Assembly: GCA_001939145.1 (NCBI GenBank)
Contig: LSRX01000289.1
Span: 359,037 to 423,036 of the forward strand
Length of the DNA stretch: 64,000 nt
Direction of reading: 5' to 3'
From: Symbiodinium microadriaticum
Lineage: Eukaryota; Sar; Dinophyceae; Suessiales; Symbiodiniaceae
The position numbers and the translations under genes are program-made. Below are positions 10,977 through 22,560 of this stretch, piece after piece (the first letter of the stretch is position 1; the number at the start of each line of letters is the position of its first letter). The notes under the pieces are model-generated. The model was not told the origin of the DNA. It worked only from the letters and a program-made list of their open reading frames with translations, and made no database searches.

Positions 10977-12664
10977 ACGCGAAGCGATCCACGCAGTTCC
11001 GAAGCAGAAAACAAGGCAAAACGAGACTCACTAGTATGAGCCTACCCTAAACCCTAAACCCTGGGTGACCGCCACCCTCAATCCTGAACCCTATTGCCTC
11101 AGGACAATGGCTCTCCAACCCCACCTCCCCAAACTGTAAACGAAACTACCGCAACTGTATCTTAAACAAACCCCACGCTACACAAGACCCTATAAGCCCG
11201 AAGCCTAATAAACCCTAGATCCCCTATAAGCCCTACTCCCGAAACCCTGAACCCTAAATCCTAAACCGCAATGCCTACCCGCTGAAGCTAAACCCTAAAC
11301 CCTAAACTTTTAAAAACCAAACCCTGAACCCTTTCTTGAGACGATGTCACGGCTCGTCGGTGTGGACGGCCACTCGCTTCTGAAAGCTCAACCGAAAGGG
11401 GCCTCTCAGGGTGCTCACTGGTTGAGGATTTAGGGCTTAGCTTGGGTTTGGGGTTTAGGGCTTTAGAGTTTCGGGTTTAGGGGTTCAGGTTTTAGGGTAT
11501 GGGACTTAAGAATTCACAAGCCGTGAACCACAAACCGTGAAGTGCCCAAACCTTCTTTTGACAACATCTTAACAACCCGCAAACCTTACCACGCCAAGGA
11601 CTCTACACCCAAAACACCTTAAACCCTAAACCGTGGACCATAAACCCTAAAGCCTAAACCGTGGACCCTAAACCCTAAAGCCTAAAACCGTGGACCCTAA
11701 ACCCTAAACCAGCAGCATCTTCCTCCTTAAGGCCCTTTTGCAGACTCGGGCTCGACAGCCCACCAATGTCCCCGGAACTGCTTCGCGTCTAGGTGTTCAC
11801 GCTTCGTGCTTTCGATTCGATTGCGGTCAGGGATCTGTAAACCATGTTAAAGAAGTTAGAAGAGTTGACTTACGAGACTTTGTGAAGATCCATCAGGTGA
11901 AGCCGTGCCTAGTCATAACCATGAAGCCCTGTACCCACAAAGACGAGAGGTTTTAGCACAACTAGTGACGATGGCCCTTTGGTCCGTGCATGGTTTTTGT
12001 TTACCATATTCGTTGTAGGGACACAGTGCACCCCAAGATCCAGGGGTTTGGGGTTTAGGGGTTAAGGGTTTAGGGGTTTAGGGTGTAGGGGTTTAGGGTT
12101 AAGGGGTTAAGGGGTTTAGGGTTTGCGGTTCAGGGTTTGGGGTTTAGGGGTCCTTCAGATGGGTACGACACACAGGACGAACGTCTTGTCCGGGCTGCCT
12201 CACATGACCTTCTGAATCGCGGGAGAATGGTTCTGTCAGGGCTCTACAGGAGTTTCTGAGATACCTGAGGTCCAAGTACCCAAATAGTAGGTGGTTTACG
12301 TACCAAAACTTTATATACCTGAGAATATATTCGGGTCCTAGAGCCATACTGGCCTAGCTAGTTACATGCTGACCACGTATTCGAACCCTAATGAGGGGGC
12401 ACAGCTGAAGGCCAAAGCCTCTTGACAATCGGGTGGATGAACCAGCTACTGGAATAATCTGATCAACCGGCTAATCCCTAAACCCTAAACCCGAAACCCG
12501 AATCCCTAAAACCTGAACCGGATCAGGGTTTAGGGTTTAGGCGCATCAAAGCCCATGGAGACCTTAACATGGAGTTCCTAGTGAAAAACCCTTAAACCAT
12601 CTTAAACCTGAAACCCCTCAACTCGAAAACCCTAAACCCCGGGACCCTTAACCCCGAAAACCTG
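10977..12664. repeat. Heptamer region with one possible coding island
   Basis: C-rich at 11,040-11,065, 11,230-11,330 and 11,615-11,710; the last includes three AACCGTGGACC-heptamer units. G-rich at 11,425-11,500 and 12,045-12,150. Unique at 12,150-12,470, with a weak minus-strand frame only. Confidence 0.65.
11738..11956 (+). CDS. Possible small coding fragment
   Basis: 72 codons without an ATG at the left edge: SRLGVHASCFRFDCGQGSVN, HVKEVRRVDLRDFVKIHQVK and PCLVITMKPCTHKDERF. The frame lies in a heptamer-free island (11,710-12,040) right after a three-unit AACCGTGGACC tandem. The residue mix is natural but short. No family is recognised. Confidence 0.2.
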   Translation: MQTRARQPTNVPGTASRLGVHASCFRFDCGQGSVNHVKEVRRVDLRDFVKIHQVKPCLVITMKPCTHKDERF

Positions 12665-12769
12665 AACTGTGAACCAGGACTAAACCCTAAACCCTAAACC
12701 CCTAAACCCCTAAACCCAAAACCCCTAAACCCCTAAACCCTAAACCCGAAAAAAAACTGTGAGCCAGGA
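12665..12769. repeat. Heptamer insert between 15-bp direct repeats
   Basis: AACTGTGAACCAGGA (12,665-12,679) and AACTGTGAGCCAGGA (12,755-12,769) flank 75 bp of CTAAACCC-type repeat. Confidence 0.75.
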
Positions 12770-12902
12770 ACCCTAGCCTAACCTCCAAAACCCTACAACG
12801 ACCGGCCTATGCACCACTTTGGCACACGCATCTCGATCTGATAGGCCTCTCTGGCAAGAAGGTATCGAAAACTGCAAAACTGAAAACCTCCACAGGGTTT
12901 AC

Positions 12903-12988
12903 TCATAGGCCCCTAAGAAGTTCCTTCTGATGGTATACAATCCTATAGGGTAATCCCAAAAAGGAACTACTTAGGGGCCTATGGGTAG
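12903..12988. mobile_element. MITE-like palindrome, family A copy 2
   Basis: The termini are TCATAGGCCCCTAAG and CTTAGGGGCCTATGGGTA, with TA at both outer edges. The interior carries CCTATAGGGTAATCCC, which is in the opposite orientation to copy 1. Heptamer repeat lies directly beyond the right edge. Confidence 0.8.
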
Positions 12989-13199
12989 GGTTTAGGCCTG
13001 AAGCTGGAAGGTGGGTTATTTGTTCACAGGGAAATCAGGGCTATTGAAGGGCGCGACGTTTTCGAGATTGGATTGTCAGGGCTGTAGGGGCTTAGTACTG
13101 ACGGTTTTCTCATTGACTTATTGTTATTATTACTACATGTTTACAACTATGATTATTTTTCATGACTATTATTACAACTTTTCCTTTTTTTTGATAGTC

Positions 13200-13209
13200 T
13201 TATTATTAT

Positions 13210-13256
<47 letters not shown>

Positions 13257-13258
13257 TT
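13200..13258. repeat. (ATT)/(ACT)n microsatellite
   Basis: ATT units change into about sixteen ACT units. The open frame through it (poly-Leu) is an artefact. Confidence 0.9.
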
Positions 13259-13365
13259 AGTACTGTTTACTATTTGGGTTTAGAGCTTTTAAAGTGCCCT
13301 ACTTCGGGTGCACCACTGTCCCTGGTCTTGAAACAACACATAAACCTCCCAATAGTAATAATAAT

Positions 13366-13539
13366 CAACAATAGCAATATTAGGGTTTAGGGTTTAGAGG
13401 TTTAGGGGTTCAGGGTTTAGGGTTGTAGGGACAATGATAGTGATTTAGCAGCTCCTTTTTGGGATTACCTTATAGGATTCTAAATATGAACCATAGAAGA
13501 AGGAGCTACTTAGGAGCCTATGGGCAACAATAGCAATAT
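13366..13539. repeat. Heptamer plus MITE insert between 15-bp direct repeats
   Basis: CAACAATAGCAATAT is exactly repeated at 13,366-13,380 and 13,525-13,539. Between them lie a G-rich heptamer tract (13,381-13,430) and the family A copy. A second motif, ACAATGATAGT, is also doubled (13,431-13,441 and 13,555-13,565). Confidence 0.75.
13446..13524. mobile_element. MITE-like palindrome, family A copy 3, left end worn
   Basis: The interior GGATTACCTTATAGGATTC and the right arm GGAGCTACTTAGGAGCC match family A. The left arm starts only at AGCAGCTCC and lacks the CATAGG tip. It lies inside the interval bounded by the 15-bp direct repeat CAACAATAGCAATAT. Confidence 0.75.
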
Positions 13540-13692
13540 AAAAAAACATGAAAAACAATGATAGTAGTTGTAATAATGGTCTGCGACCAGCACAGCACTT
13601 CTTACAACCCGCCGTAAATACCTTTTTGTGTCTTCGGCTACGGCATTCCAATCCCCTCAGACCGCTGCCTAACAACCCAAGTCCAAAGTGCT

Positions 13693-13968
13693 TTGTGCTT
13701 GTTCGCGGCAGCCCTTTCTGCTGACACGGCTGCGTCGGCAGTCCCTTTGACAACCTCAGAAAAGCCAGCCAAGTGCCGGAAGATCATCCAACTCCGGAAG
13801 GTTTGGCACAGCCTCGCATGTCACAATCCATGCTTGCCTTCGCCCCGCAATCTCTCTTGCTGGGCATCCTTTCTTGCAGCTCGGCCACCCTTTATTGATG
13901 TCGGAATCAGAAAGGCGCAATTTCTGCGAGTTCCCGGCGACAACCAAACGAACTACACTGGAATCTAA
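13693..13968 (+). CDS. Possible small coding fragment
   Basis: 91 codons without an ATG at the left edge: AAALSADTAASAVPLTTSEK, PAKCRKIIQLRKVWHSLACH and FLRVPGDNQTNYTGI. It lies in a unique island (13,560-14,050). A minus-strand frame at 13,756-13,947 overlaps it and looks equally plausible, so the strand is not settled. Confidence 0.18.
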   Translation: MCLFAAALSADTAASAVPLTTSEKPAKCRKIIQLRKVWHSLACHNPCLPSPRNLSCWASFLAARPPFIDVGIRKAQFLRVPGDNQTNYTGI

Positions 13969-14901
13969 GGTACGCTGGTGCTTCCTAGTGCTGCCAAGAG
14001 CACTGCTGCAACGATTTACCCGTTTTAGATGGTATCAAGGATGCTGCTGCGACCACCATCTCACCCTTAACCTTAAACAATCAAGCTTGAATCCACAATT
14101 CAAAATCCCAAACCCGAAACCCTAAACCCTAAATTACTAAATCCCAAAACCGAAATCCAAGAGCCAAAGCCTGAACCCCTCACACATCCTGACACCCGTG
14201 AGAGCCCTTTATCGACACCTATGACACCTCGGTGGAATCACTTTAAGACACACTAGAGTCTCGACAGTTACAGCAAGCCTCGCCGGCCCTAAGCCCTAAA
14301 CCCTAAATCCTGAACCTCAGACCCCAAAACCCTAAACCCTACGGGCCTAAACCCTAAACCCTAAACCCGCCCATGTCTCCCTGGCCTGGACAGCGCCCGG
14401 GAATGGAGGAAATTGGAAATCAGTTCGGACAGAACCTCGGCGAGGACTTGCTAAGGGCCTTTGTACAGGGTCGAGGGTTTAGGGTCGTCTAAAACTGAGC
14501 TTCATCGAACTCTAAAACGAACATCGCACAAAAAAAAAAACATGTACAACCGCCGCATGAAGGCTTCAGCTTGTGTACATTATAACCTTTCTAAACTCCA
14601 TAACCTGAAACCGTAAACCCTAAAGCCCTAAACGTTCAATACCAACTCACAACACCTCAAAAACACACAAGAACAGACACCCAACCGATCAACTCAAATT
14701 GCAAGTCGCCGATGGCTCCATAAAGTTGCCGCTTCCCCGTCTCCTGGGAAATTTCCCCTAAGCCCTAAACCCGAAACCTCTAAACCCTAAACCCTAAACC
14801 CCGGGGTCAGAGCTGGTCCTCTTTTCGACGCTTCGTCTACAAAATAGAAGCTAATTCGAGGTCTAAATTCTACTGAAACTACGTGCTGAGTGTTCGGAAG
14901 G

Positions 14902-14919
14902 ACTCTCTCTCTCTCTCTC

Positions 14920-14954
<35 letters not shown>
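14902..14954. repeat. (CT)n then (AT)n compound microsatellite
   Basis: CT units at 14,902-14,920 and AT units at 14,924-14,954. Confidence 0.9.
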
Positions 14955-14958
<4 letters not shown>

Positions 14959-15890
14959 GTTCTAGACGCCACTAGCCATCGGCCGAAGGGATTAACAACC
15001 TGGGTCCAAGGTTGAAGGTTTACAAATCAGGCCTTTGACTCTTTGCGCGAGGTTGGCACATCGAACTCGCCTTAGGGTTTAGGGTTTAGGGTTGCTTAGG
15101 GTTTAGGGTTTAGGCACCCTTCAGATTCCTCTTGACAATACTAAAACCCTAAACCCAAGACAAAGAACAAAATCCAAACACCCCCAAACCCTAAACCTCA
15201 AAAGGGAGTGTCGGTCTTGGGCAGTAAGCCCTACCGTGCATCCTTGACCCCGATTTCCTGAAGCCTGGCGTACTATATGTAGCGGTATAGGATTTACGGG
15301 CTTGCTTAGGGATTACCATCATAAGGTAGTAACCCTAAGGCTCCAGGGTAGTGCTTGGTTATGGATGTTGAGACCCAAGCGGACCGAAAGCATGAATAGT
15401 CCGGAATATTCGGACAAACCTGAACCCTGAAGCCTGAATCAATTTGACTCATTTGAGGTACTGCGGGGGCCTTGTACTAATTGGAATAGGGCTCGGGGCT
15501 GCTTTAAATGGCATACTCATAACAAGGAACCTAAGGAGTAATATCGGTATTTACTTAGGCTTCTGTAGTACGTGGTGCGATGTTCAGGGTGTTAGACTTT
15601 AGGGGCTCCAAAACCCGTGAACCCGAATCTCTGAAGCCCAAGCCTAAGCCCTATAAACCCTAGCCTCTAAAGCCCTAAACCCTAAAGCCCCAAGCCCTAA
15701 ACCCCTAAACCTTAAACCCTAAAATCCCTAAATCCCTAAAACCCTAAAACCCCTATAAGCCTTAAACCCTGAACCCCCAAAAGCCCCAAACCCTTGCAGT
15801 CCGGGTCCACGGTGAAAATGCTGGCTCTCTTTGGCCAGAGCCTAAGCACGGCAAGGAAGGCTTAGCGCTGTTGGGCCTGGGTTGAGGGTC

Positions 15891-15996
15891 TACATATTGT
15901 CTCCATTGTAGTTCCTTTTTTCTGGTTTAACCAATTTTCTGTTTGGGATGCTATAAGGTAGCCACAAAAAAGGAACCACAATGGAGATTATAGGTA
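15891..15996. mobile_element. MITE-like palindrome, family B copy 1
   Basis: The arms GTCTCCATTGTAGTTCC and GGAACCACAATGGAGA pair around GGGATGCTATAAGGTAGCC. The right end reads TATAGGTA. Four copies occur in the window. Confidence 0.75.
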
Positions 15997-17533
15997 GGTG
16001 CAAGGTGCAGAAAGTTTAGGGTGTGTGTTTTCGGGTGTGAGTTTGGGCGCAGCATCATGGTTCTCACTGGGTTTCGCGTGTTGTCAGAGGATTGCATCGT
16101 TTGAGAAACTTGTAAACGTGATGCAGGCTGTTCGACATACTTCCCCGTGGAGCGGTATCTGCGTTATTCAGATTCGGAAAGGAGCCTTCATAGTCTAGAA
16201 CAAACCCTAAACGAAACCGTTCTCGCACCCCAAAAGATCTCATACAGATCCCTTGAAGATCCATTCAGTGAACCCTTACAGTCTTACAGGAACTCCGAAT
16301 GCATGCTAGGCTTTCGAACCCTGAACAAAGAACTGCGTAAGAAACGCTTAACCGGAACGTTAGAAACTGTTGCTTCCGAAATCCTCGAGCCGAAAACCTA
16401 AACCTCTATGAACCCTATACACCCTACAGCACGGACTGCAGCAGGAGCGACACGCAAGCGTCGCATCCGGCGCAGCTGACATTGATGGCGTACTGCATAC
16501 CTCAGGAGCTTGCTCACCCTAAACGCCGGATTAGCTAACCCCCCCACATCCTTCAGGCAGGGTTTCATTTTGGGAGGGTATTGGGGTCCATGTAAATGGA
16601 ATTGCATATGGACACATGGGGAGATAAATAGTTGTTATTCAACTTAGGTTTGCTTGTTAGTCAACCTCTTCCGACTTCTATAGGTAGGCCCTAGATTGAT
16701 CCTAAATCCCAAATTCAACACAGTAACCCTCAATTAAGTAGCGCTTAGCCCCTAAACCCTAACCCCTAAACCCCTGAACCCCAAACCCCTAAACCCCGAA
16801 ACCCCTAAAGATCCCTTAAAGGAACCCTATAAACCCTAAATCCTAGAGATCCCTTTAATTAAAGGAACCCTAAGCCCCAGATCCAAGACCTCCAACCTCC
16901 TCCTCAAATGCAGTAGAGAAAGCTAATGAGGGAACTGATTGCTTCGAGGTGCCGTCGCTTGCGATGCTGGGCATCGCAGACAGCTTAAAGTGGCTGCGCA
17001 GCGTCCTGGGTCTTGAACTTGGCGGTGTAGGAAAAACACATGAGTGCCGCAAGAATCAAATGTGGTGTACTGGGTTCCTTCATAGATTTTAAAGGGATAC
17101 CATACGGGTTTAGTGTAGGCTTCATAATTGGAACAGGGGTGTGTGTGTGTGTGCGTGTGTGTGTGTGTGTGTGCTACTTTTCTTTTAAAAATACAAGGAC
17201 TACAAGCGGAACCCCAAACTAAACTCCCTAAGCCCGACTATTCCGACCCCTTAAGTTCCCTAAAGAAGGTTCGCCCAAACTACACCCTATCCACCCTCAA
17301 CCACTTGGCAAAATCACATCAACACTGAATCAACACCCTAAACCCGAGACTCCAAATCCACGAAGATCTCATAGAACCCTGTAAACCCTAAACCCTCAAG
17401 CCTAAACCCTAAACTCTAAACCCCTAAACTATATAACCCTAAACCCTAAACCCCTAAACCCTCAAGCCTAAAAGGGCCCAAACTTCGAAGTTGACAGACT
17501 ACGAGGTCCCTGAAGGAAACGGTCTTGATTATG
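15997..17533. repeat. Unique sequence, K units and heptamers
   Basis: C-rich at 16,745-16,870 (with K units) and 17,380-17,470. Short competing frames on both strands at 16,000-16,610 and 16,870-17,050 have no clear coding character. Confidence 0.55.
17139..17173. repeat. (GT)n microsatellite
   Basis: GT repeat with one GC interruption. Confidence 0.9.
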
Positions 17534-17674
17534 GGATCCTTAAGGGAGGGGGTTCTAAGAGGGGTATATAACCCAACAATCCCCAATTCTCCCTAGCGCT
17601 CCCTTAGGTTCCCTAAAGCTCCCTAAGGATCCTTAGGGCCCTCCCCGCTTGAACCAACCCTCCCTTAAGGATCC
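17534..17674. repeat. 140-bp element with 17-bp perfect inverted ends
   Basis: GGATCCTTAAGGGAGGG (17,534-17,550) and CCCTCCCTTAAGGATCC (17,658-17,674) are exact inverted repeats. The interior has repeated CTCCCTAAGG-like units and GGGTATATAACCC. No second copy was noticed. Confidence 0.65.
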
Positions 17675-18776
17675 GATAACTTGAGCACCACCGAGGGTCG
17701 TCAGGACATCCATCAGCGCGAACTGGAGGCTCAGCCTTCTGCCGAGGGCGTACAGTTTTGGGATTTAGGGGGTTTAGGGGGTTTAGGGGGTTTAAGGGGT
17801 TTAGGGTTAAGGGTTAAGGGTTTAGGGTNGGGGGTTTAGGGTTTAAGGGTTTAGGGTTTAAGGTTTAGGGTTAAGGGTTCCGGCGGCCTAAACCCTAAAC
17901 CCCTAAACCCTAAACCCTAGTTAGGCGGTGTAGTTATAGGGGCTTAGAAATTGGGGTTCTCGAACATAGGGCGGCCCTTAAGGAGTAGAACTAGGGTTAA
18001 AGGTTTTAGGTCGTGTAATGATATCGATATGCGTGCTTTGATTTGTAGGGGTCCTATTAAGAGGAATTTAGGAAGGAGTGTTGCATTAAGTTATACAGTG
18101 TCAACATATATAGAGTGTGATTGTTCAGACACTTCAAGTGAAGGTTTAGGGTTTGGGTGCTGCAGTGGTTTTAGTGGGATTTGGAGCTTGAGGGCTACAG
18201 GGTTTTTGTAAGGCTTCCATGAAGTGTTTGATAGGGCTATAATAATAAGTAGCACTAAGCAGCAGACGATTCAGGAGCTCGGGCGTGTCATCGCGGCAGT
18301 ACGGGGATACCCTTTGCTGATTCAAACCTCTATGTCAAGCCCTGAACCATAGAAGCAAGCAAGCGGCGACTTCATGACACCTCAGTCTTCAGGCATCACG
18401 AGCAGCCCTAAACCCTAAAACCCTACAACCCTAAACCCTGAAACCCTAAACCCCAAAACCCTAAAGCCTAGAACCCTAAACCCTAAAGCCCTAAAACCCT
18501 AAAAGCCTAAACCCTCAGGTGAAGGAGTCTTGGGCCCTCATAGCACTGGAAGCCCAAGTAGCCAACCCTGATATGCACTTACCCACACCTTCAACAGCTT
18601 AGGGTTTAGGGTTTAGGGTTTAGGGTTCCAAACCTTAAGAAGCCTCTTTTTAAGCTCTTTTTAGGGCTTAGGGTTTAGGGTTTTGCTGCAAAAAGACTGC
18701 GGGAACTAAGAACTCGTTGACATCGAACCCCAACTCCTCAATGCCCTGAAGTGCTGTAGGCTCCCTGTACACATAT
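17675..18776. repeat. Heptamers around a unique stretch
   Basis: G-rich at 17,760-17,880 (with a single N at 17,829), switching to C-rich at 17,885-17,920. C-rich at 18,410-18,515, G-rich at 18,600-18,690. Unique at 17,940-18,400, without a convincing gene. Confidence 0.65.
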
Positions 18777-18878
18777 GGCTAGTTCTCTAAATTAGGGTCC
18801 CTTTGGGGGTCTTTTTTTTGGTGAAGGTTCCGTACTATATTGGGGACCTAAACAAGGACCCTAATTTAGAGAACTACC
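18777..18878. mobile_element. MITE-like palindrome, family E copy 1
   Basis: TAGTTCTCTAAATTAGGGTC and GACCCTAATTTAGAGAACTA are exact 20-bp inverted repeats about 55 bp apart, with TA at each outer edge. Confidence 0.85.
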
Positions 18879-20307
18879 CTTATAGTACCCTCATAGAAAC
18901 CCTTCTAGAAACCCTTAAAACTACCTATTATGACCCTAAACCCTAAACCTAACCCTAAACCTACACTAAAGACGTACAGACCTGCGGAGTGCTGGAGCCC
19001 TGGGCCGTGAAGCCCTTCACTCCGACGACATGGAGCACCGAACCGTCAGCTCTAAACCCTAAAACTTATAGGGTTTAGGGCTTAGGGTTTGGGGTTTAGG
19101 GTTTAGGGCTTAGGGTTTGGGGTTTGGGTCTTAGGGCTTATAGGGCTTATAAGGGTTTAGGGGTTTAGGGCCGTTTAGGGTTGAGGGTTTACGGCTTGGG
19201 GTTTAGGACTCTAAACCCCAAGTCTTGAGCCCTCCGTATTGCAGCTTGCTTGTCCAGTATGTGGAGCCTGAGCACAGCGTTGGACGGCGCAGCCTTGTGG
19301 GGGTAGGTCTGAACACCCAAACCCTAAACCCCTAAACCCCTAAACCGTTCCCTAAACCCCTAAACCCCAAAACCGCTAAACCAAAAACCCCTAAACCCTA
19401 AACCCTCTTATGCCGGGAGGAAAGTGTAAGGACAAGGTCATCGAGCTGAAACCCTGCGCAGCTAGAACAGGGTTTTTTAGGGTTTAGGGTTTTTAGGGTT
19501 GAGGGTTTAGGGTTTGGGGGTTTAGGGGTTTAGGGGTTTAGGGTTTAGGGTTTTTAGGGTTTAGGGTTTTTAGGGTTTGGGGGTTTGGGGGTTTAGGGTT
19601 GAGGGTTTAGGTTTAGGGGGGAAAATACTTTACTACTTAGGGGCCACATGGACCGTAAAATGCTGGAAGCTACGCTGCGATGCATGGTAGCTGGGCGAGC
19701 TAGGTCGGGGAAGGAGGAACCCTACACGCTGTAGGCAAAGCCTTAGGGTTGAGGGTTTAAGGCTTAGGGCCTTGAAGGCAAGCCGCAATAGACCAGCTCG
19801 TCTAGCTGTCCATGCCAGCCGCTTGGAATCTCTGGTGTCCTCAAGAACTGCAACCGAGGGCAGCCCTACACACCTATACCCTAAACTCGAAGCCCTATGA
19901 ACCCTCAACCCCAGACCCCCTAAACCCCAAAACCCCAAACCCTAAACCCCTAAACATTCAAACAAAACCCAGAAACTCCAGACCCCCAAGCCCTATTAAA
20001 CCCCAAGCCCTAAACCTAAACCCCTAAAAACTCAAACCGAAGCCAAAGAACTCCAAACCCAAAAGCCCTACAAACCCCAGGCCCTAGACCCTAAACACTC
20101 AAACCAAAGCCAGAAACTCAACTCCCCACCCCAAAGCCCCAAACCCTAAACCCCTGAACACTCAAACCCAACGCCAGAAACTCCAAAACCCGAAGCGCCA
20201 GACCCTAAACCCCAAAAGCCTTTCGTGCAAAGCCGAGACCTTCCAAAGATCCCCCAAACCCAAAGAGGTTCTTGTTAGGGGGGTTTAGGGTTTAGGGTTT
20301 AGGGTTT
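18879..20307. repeat. Dense heptamer region
   Basis: C-rich at 18,925-18,965, G-rich at 19,065-19,215, C-rich at 19,320-19,405, G-rich at 19,475-19,620, then a long degenerate C-rich block at 19,865-20,220. Frames with Leu-Asn-Pro-Lys-Pro are repeat artefacts. Confidence 0.75.
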
Positions 20308-20378
20308 AGTTTAAATTGCCATAGTAAGGAAACCCCTTTATTTGCTGTAGATCCCTATCAAGGTAGCTTAAATAAGAG
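20308..20378. mobile_element. MITE-like palindrome, family I copy 2, inverted
   Basis: AGTTTAAATTGCCATAGTAA at the left and CAAGGTAGCTTAAATAAG at the right pair loosely. The interior TGCTGTAGATCCCTATC matches the reverse complement of copy 1. Heptamer repeat abuts the left side. Confidence 0.55.
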
Positions 20379-22063
20379 TGCTAGATTCGGGGTTAAGGAA
20401 GGGGTTTAGGGGTTTAGGGATTCTTGGTTTAGGGGTTTAGTACATTTATGGTTTGAGGGTCTAGGGTTTCAGGGTTTAGGGGCTTAGGGGTTTAGGGCTA
20501 AGGTATCGCATGTTAAGGGGCGATACTTTCCCACAAGGTAATGGTAATTCCCTACTATAGAAACCCTACATTTAACCATATAGGTCAGTATTAAGCCCAA
20601 AACCTTAAACCCTCTAAACCCCAAACCTTAAACCCTCCAAGCCCTATAAACCATAACCCTAGAACCCTAAGCCCCTAACCCTGTGACACCAAGCCCTACA
20701 AAATAGTAGATTATGACCCCTTAAGTAGAGGGTAGAACCCCTAAACGGTAGGTTTTTGGATTCCCATACCCTAAACCCTAAACCCAGGAGCCCTTTAAGG
20801 CTTTCTTCTGGCCCGGTCTCTGCTCGAAGGCATCGACAAGGCTCTGCAGCGATTCTTCCGGAGAGACCTGCTTAGGGCTTGGGGTTCCTTAAATGAAGGA
20901 ATCCCTATAAATACAAACCCTAAACCCTAAACCCTCAACCGTTAATAAAGGATCGTTGGGCACACCCCCAACCATGATCCGAACCATCTTACACTGACTC
21001 ATTTTGGCTGGATCCGAGATTCTTCGAACTTTAAACCTCGCCACTTGTTCAGCGCCCTCTTATACAACACTCCTTGCAGACCCACATAGAAAGTGTAGAA
21101 GCCCTAACCGAAACACACGGAAGCAGGTTTGCCCCCGGCGACCCCCAAATCCCACAACCCTCAACTAGCAATGAGCCGACACATTATAATGTCCCTAAAT
21201 AACAGACCTTAGCTATCTGTCTTAATCATCCTAAACCCAAATACCCACTTACTGGGTCCTTCGGACCCTTTTATTAGAGGACTCCAAACCCAAAAGCCTC
21301 CTAATTAAAGCCCCCTAACAGTCGAGGACAGACATGCCTGGCTGGTGGGCGCCCACTCGAGTACCTGTTCGACGTGGCAGGCTCCTAAAACCCTAAACCC
21401 TAAACACCTAAAACCTATAAAATTTCAACACAAAAACAACAAAAAGCCCTGGCCTTGAAACGGCCAACCTCTCAAAACTCAGCATATTCGTTAGTGCTAT
21501 CGATATTTGTCTTGTATTTAACTGTGACTAGTATCGCAACTCGTCCTAAACCCTAAATCTAAACCCTAAACCCCAAACCCTTATGAAGCCTAAACCCTAA
21601 AGCCCTACACCCTAAACCCTCCTGAACCCCTATACCCTAAACCCCTAAACCCGAACCCCCAATGCTTTTGGGGGTTTGTAGGGTTTTGAAACGGACCAAA
21701 GGCTCGGCGGAGGCCTCCCCGGGCCCCCGGCTTTGGGGATAGACGTTTTCTCTTCTCTTTAATAGGGGTTCTTTAAGGGACTCGGGGTTTAGGGGGTTTG
21801 GGGGTTTGGGGGGTTTAGGGTTTAAGGGTTTAGGGTTTAAGGGTTTAGGGTTTGGGGGTTTAGGGTTTAGGGCAGTTTAGGGTACAGGGGTTTAGGGGTT
21901 CTGGGTTGAGGGTTGTTTAGGGCTTAGGGCTTTAACGCTAAACCTTGGACCGTTTAAGGGTGTCATAAGATGTTGAGAATTTCAGGGTCTACCTGAGTCA
22001 ACCTTAACCCCAAATAACCTACCTGTGTAAGGAAATCATTTTCAGGCATCCATACAGTCAAAA
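20379..22063. repeat. Heptamers and unique sequence
   Basis: G-rich at 20,400-20,510, C-rich at 20,590-20,690, C-rich at 21,545-21,660, GC-rich spacer at 21,680-21,740, G-rich at 21,780-21,930. Unique sequence at 20,940-21,390 shows no open frame of note. Confidence 0.65.
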
Positions 22064-22136
22064 AGGGTAGGTTTTATAGAACCCTAAACCCAAAACCCTC
22101 AAACCTAAACCCTAAACCGAAGGGTAGGTTTTATAG
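22064..22136. repeat. Heptamer insert between 16-bp direct repeats
   Basis: AGGGTAGGTTTTATAG is exactly repeated at 22,064-22,079 and 22,121-22,136. The 41 bp between are C-rich heptamer derivatives. Confidence 0.8.
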
Positions 22137-22560
22137 GAGTTTCCGGTAGGGTATCGACAAGTAGACGTGCAAGTAAGGCGACTTTTTGGTTTAGGGGTTT
22201 CGCGTTTAGGGGTTTAGGGGTTATGGTTTAGGGCTTAGGGTTTAGGGCTTAGGGCTTAAGGTTTAGGGTTTTTAGGGCTGCCCAATCGAAAACTCAACCC
22301 TCAACCCTAAATGCTTTGAAAACGTTGGGAATAGGATTCAATCTGCGAGGGGCAGCTTCTAAGGAGTTGGCACTTCGCTATCCGAAAGTCATGAAAGTTA
22401 CCGATCATCTTGATGACCTGTTCCTACCGGCAAAAGTTGCCGAAAGCAGTAATTAAGCTCTTGTCCCTAAACCCTGAGCCTAAACCCTCGTGCGACGTGC
22501 AGCACCCCAAAAGAACTTCCCCATTCCCAACCCCCTAAACCCTAAAGCCAGCCTAAACCC
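22137..22560. repeat. G-rich heptamers then unique sequence
   Basis: G-rich tract at 22,190-22,275, unique at 22,315-22,460, C-rich at 22,465-22,560. No gene is seen. Confidence 0.6.

Larger units (their letters stand above)
13566..15890. repeat. Mostly unique sequence with scattered heptamers
   Basis: Tracts at 14,105-14,130, 14,285-14,370, 14,760-14,800, 15,070-15,115 and 15,625-15,790. The part at 13,566-14,050 holds the doubtful fragment listed separately. The rest shows no gene. Confidence 0.6.

Noticed and set aside
19812-20027. Open frames rich in Leu-Asn-Pro-Lys-Pro, here and at 7,461, 41,100 and 47,466
   Set aside because: These are translations of degenerate CCCTAAA repeats, in which loss of the seven-base phase removes stops. 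They are not proteins.
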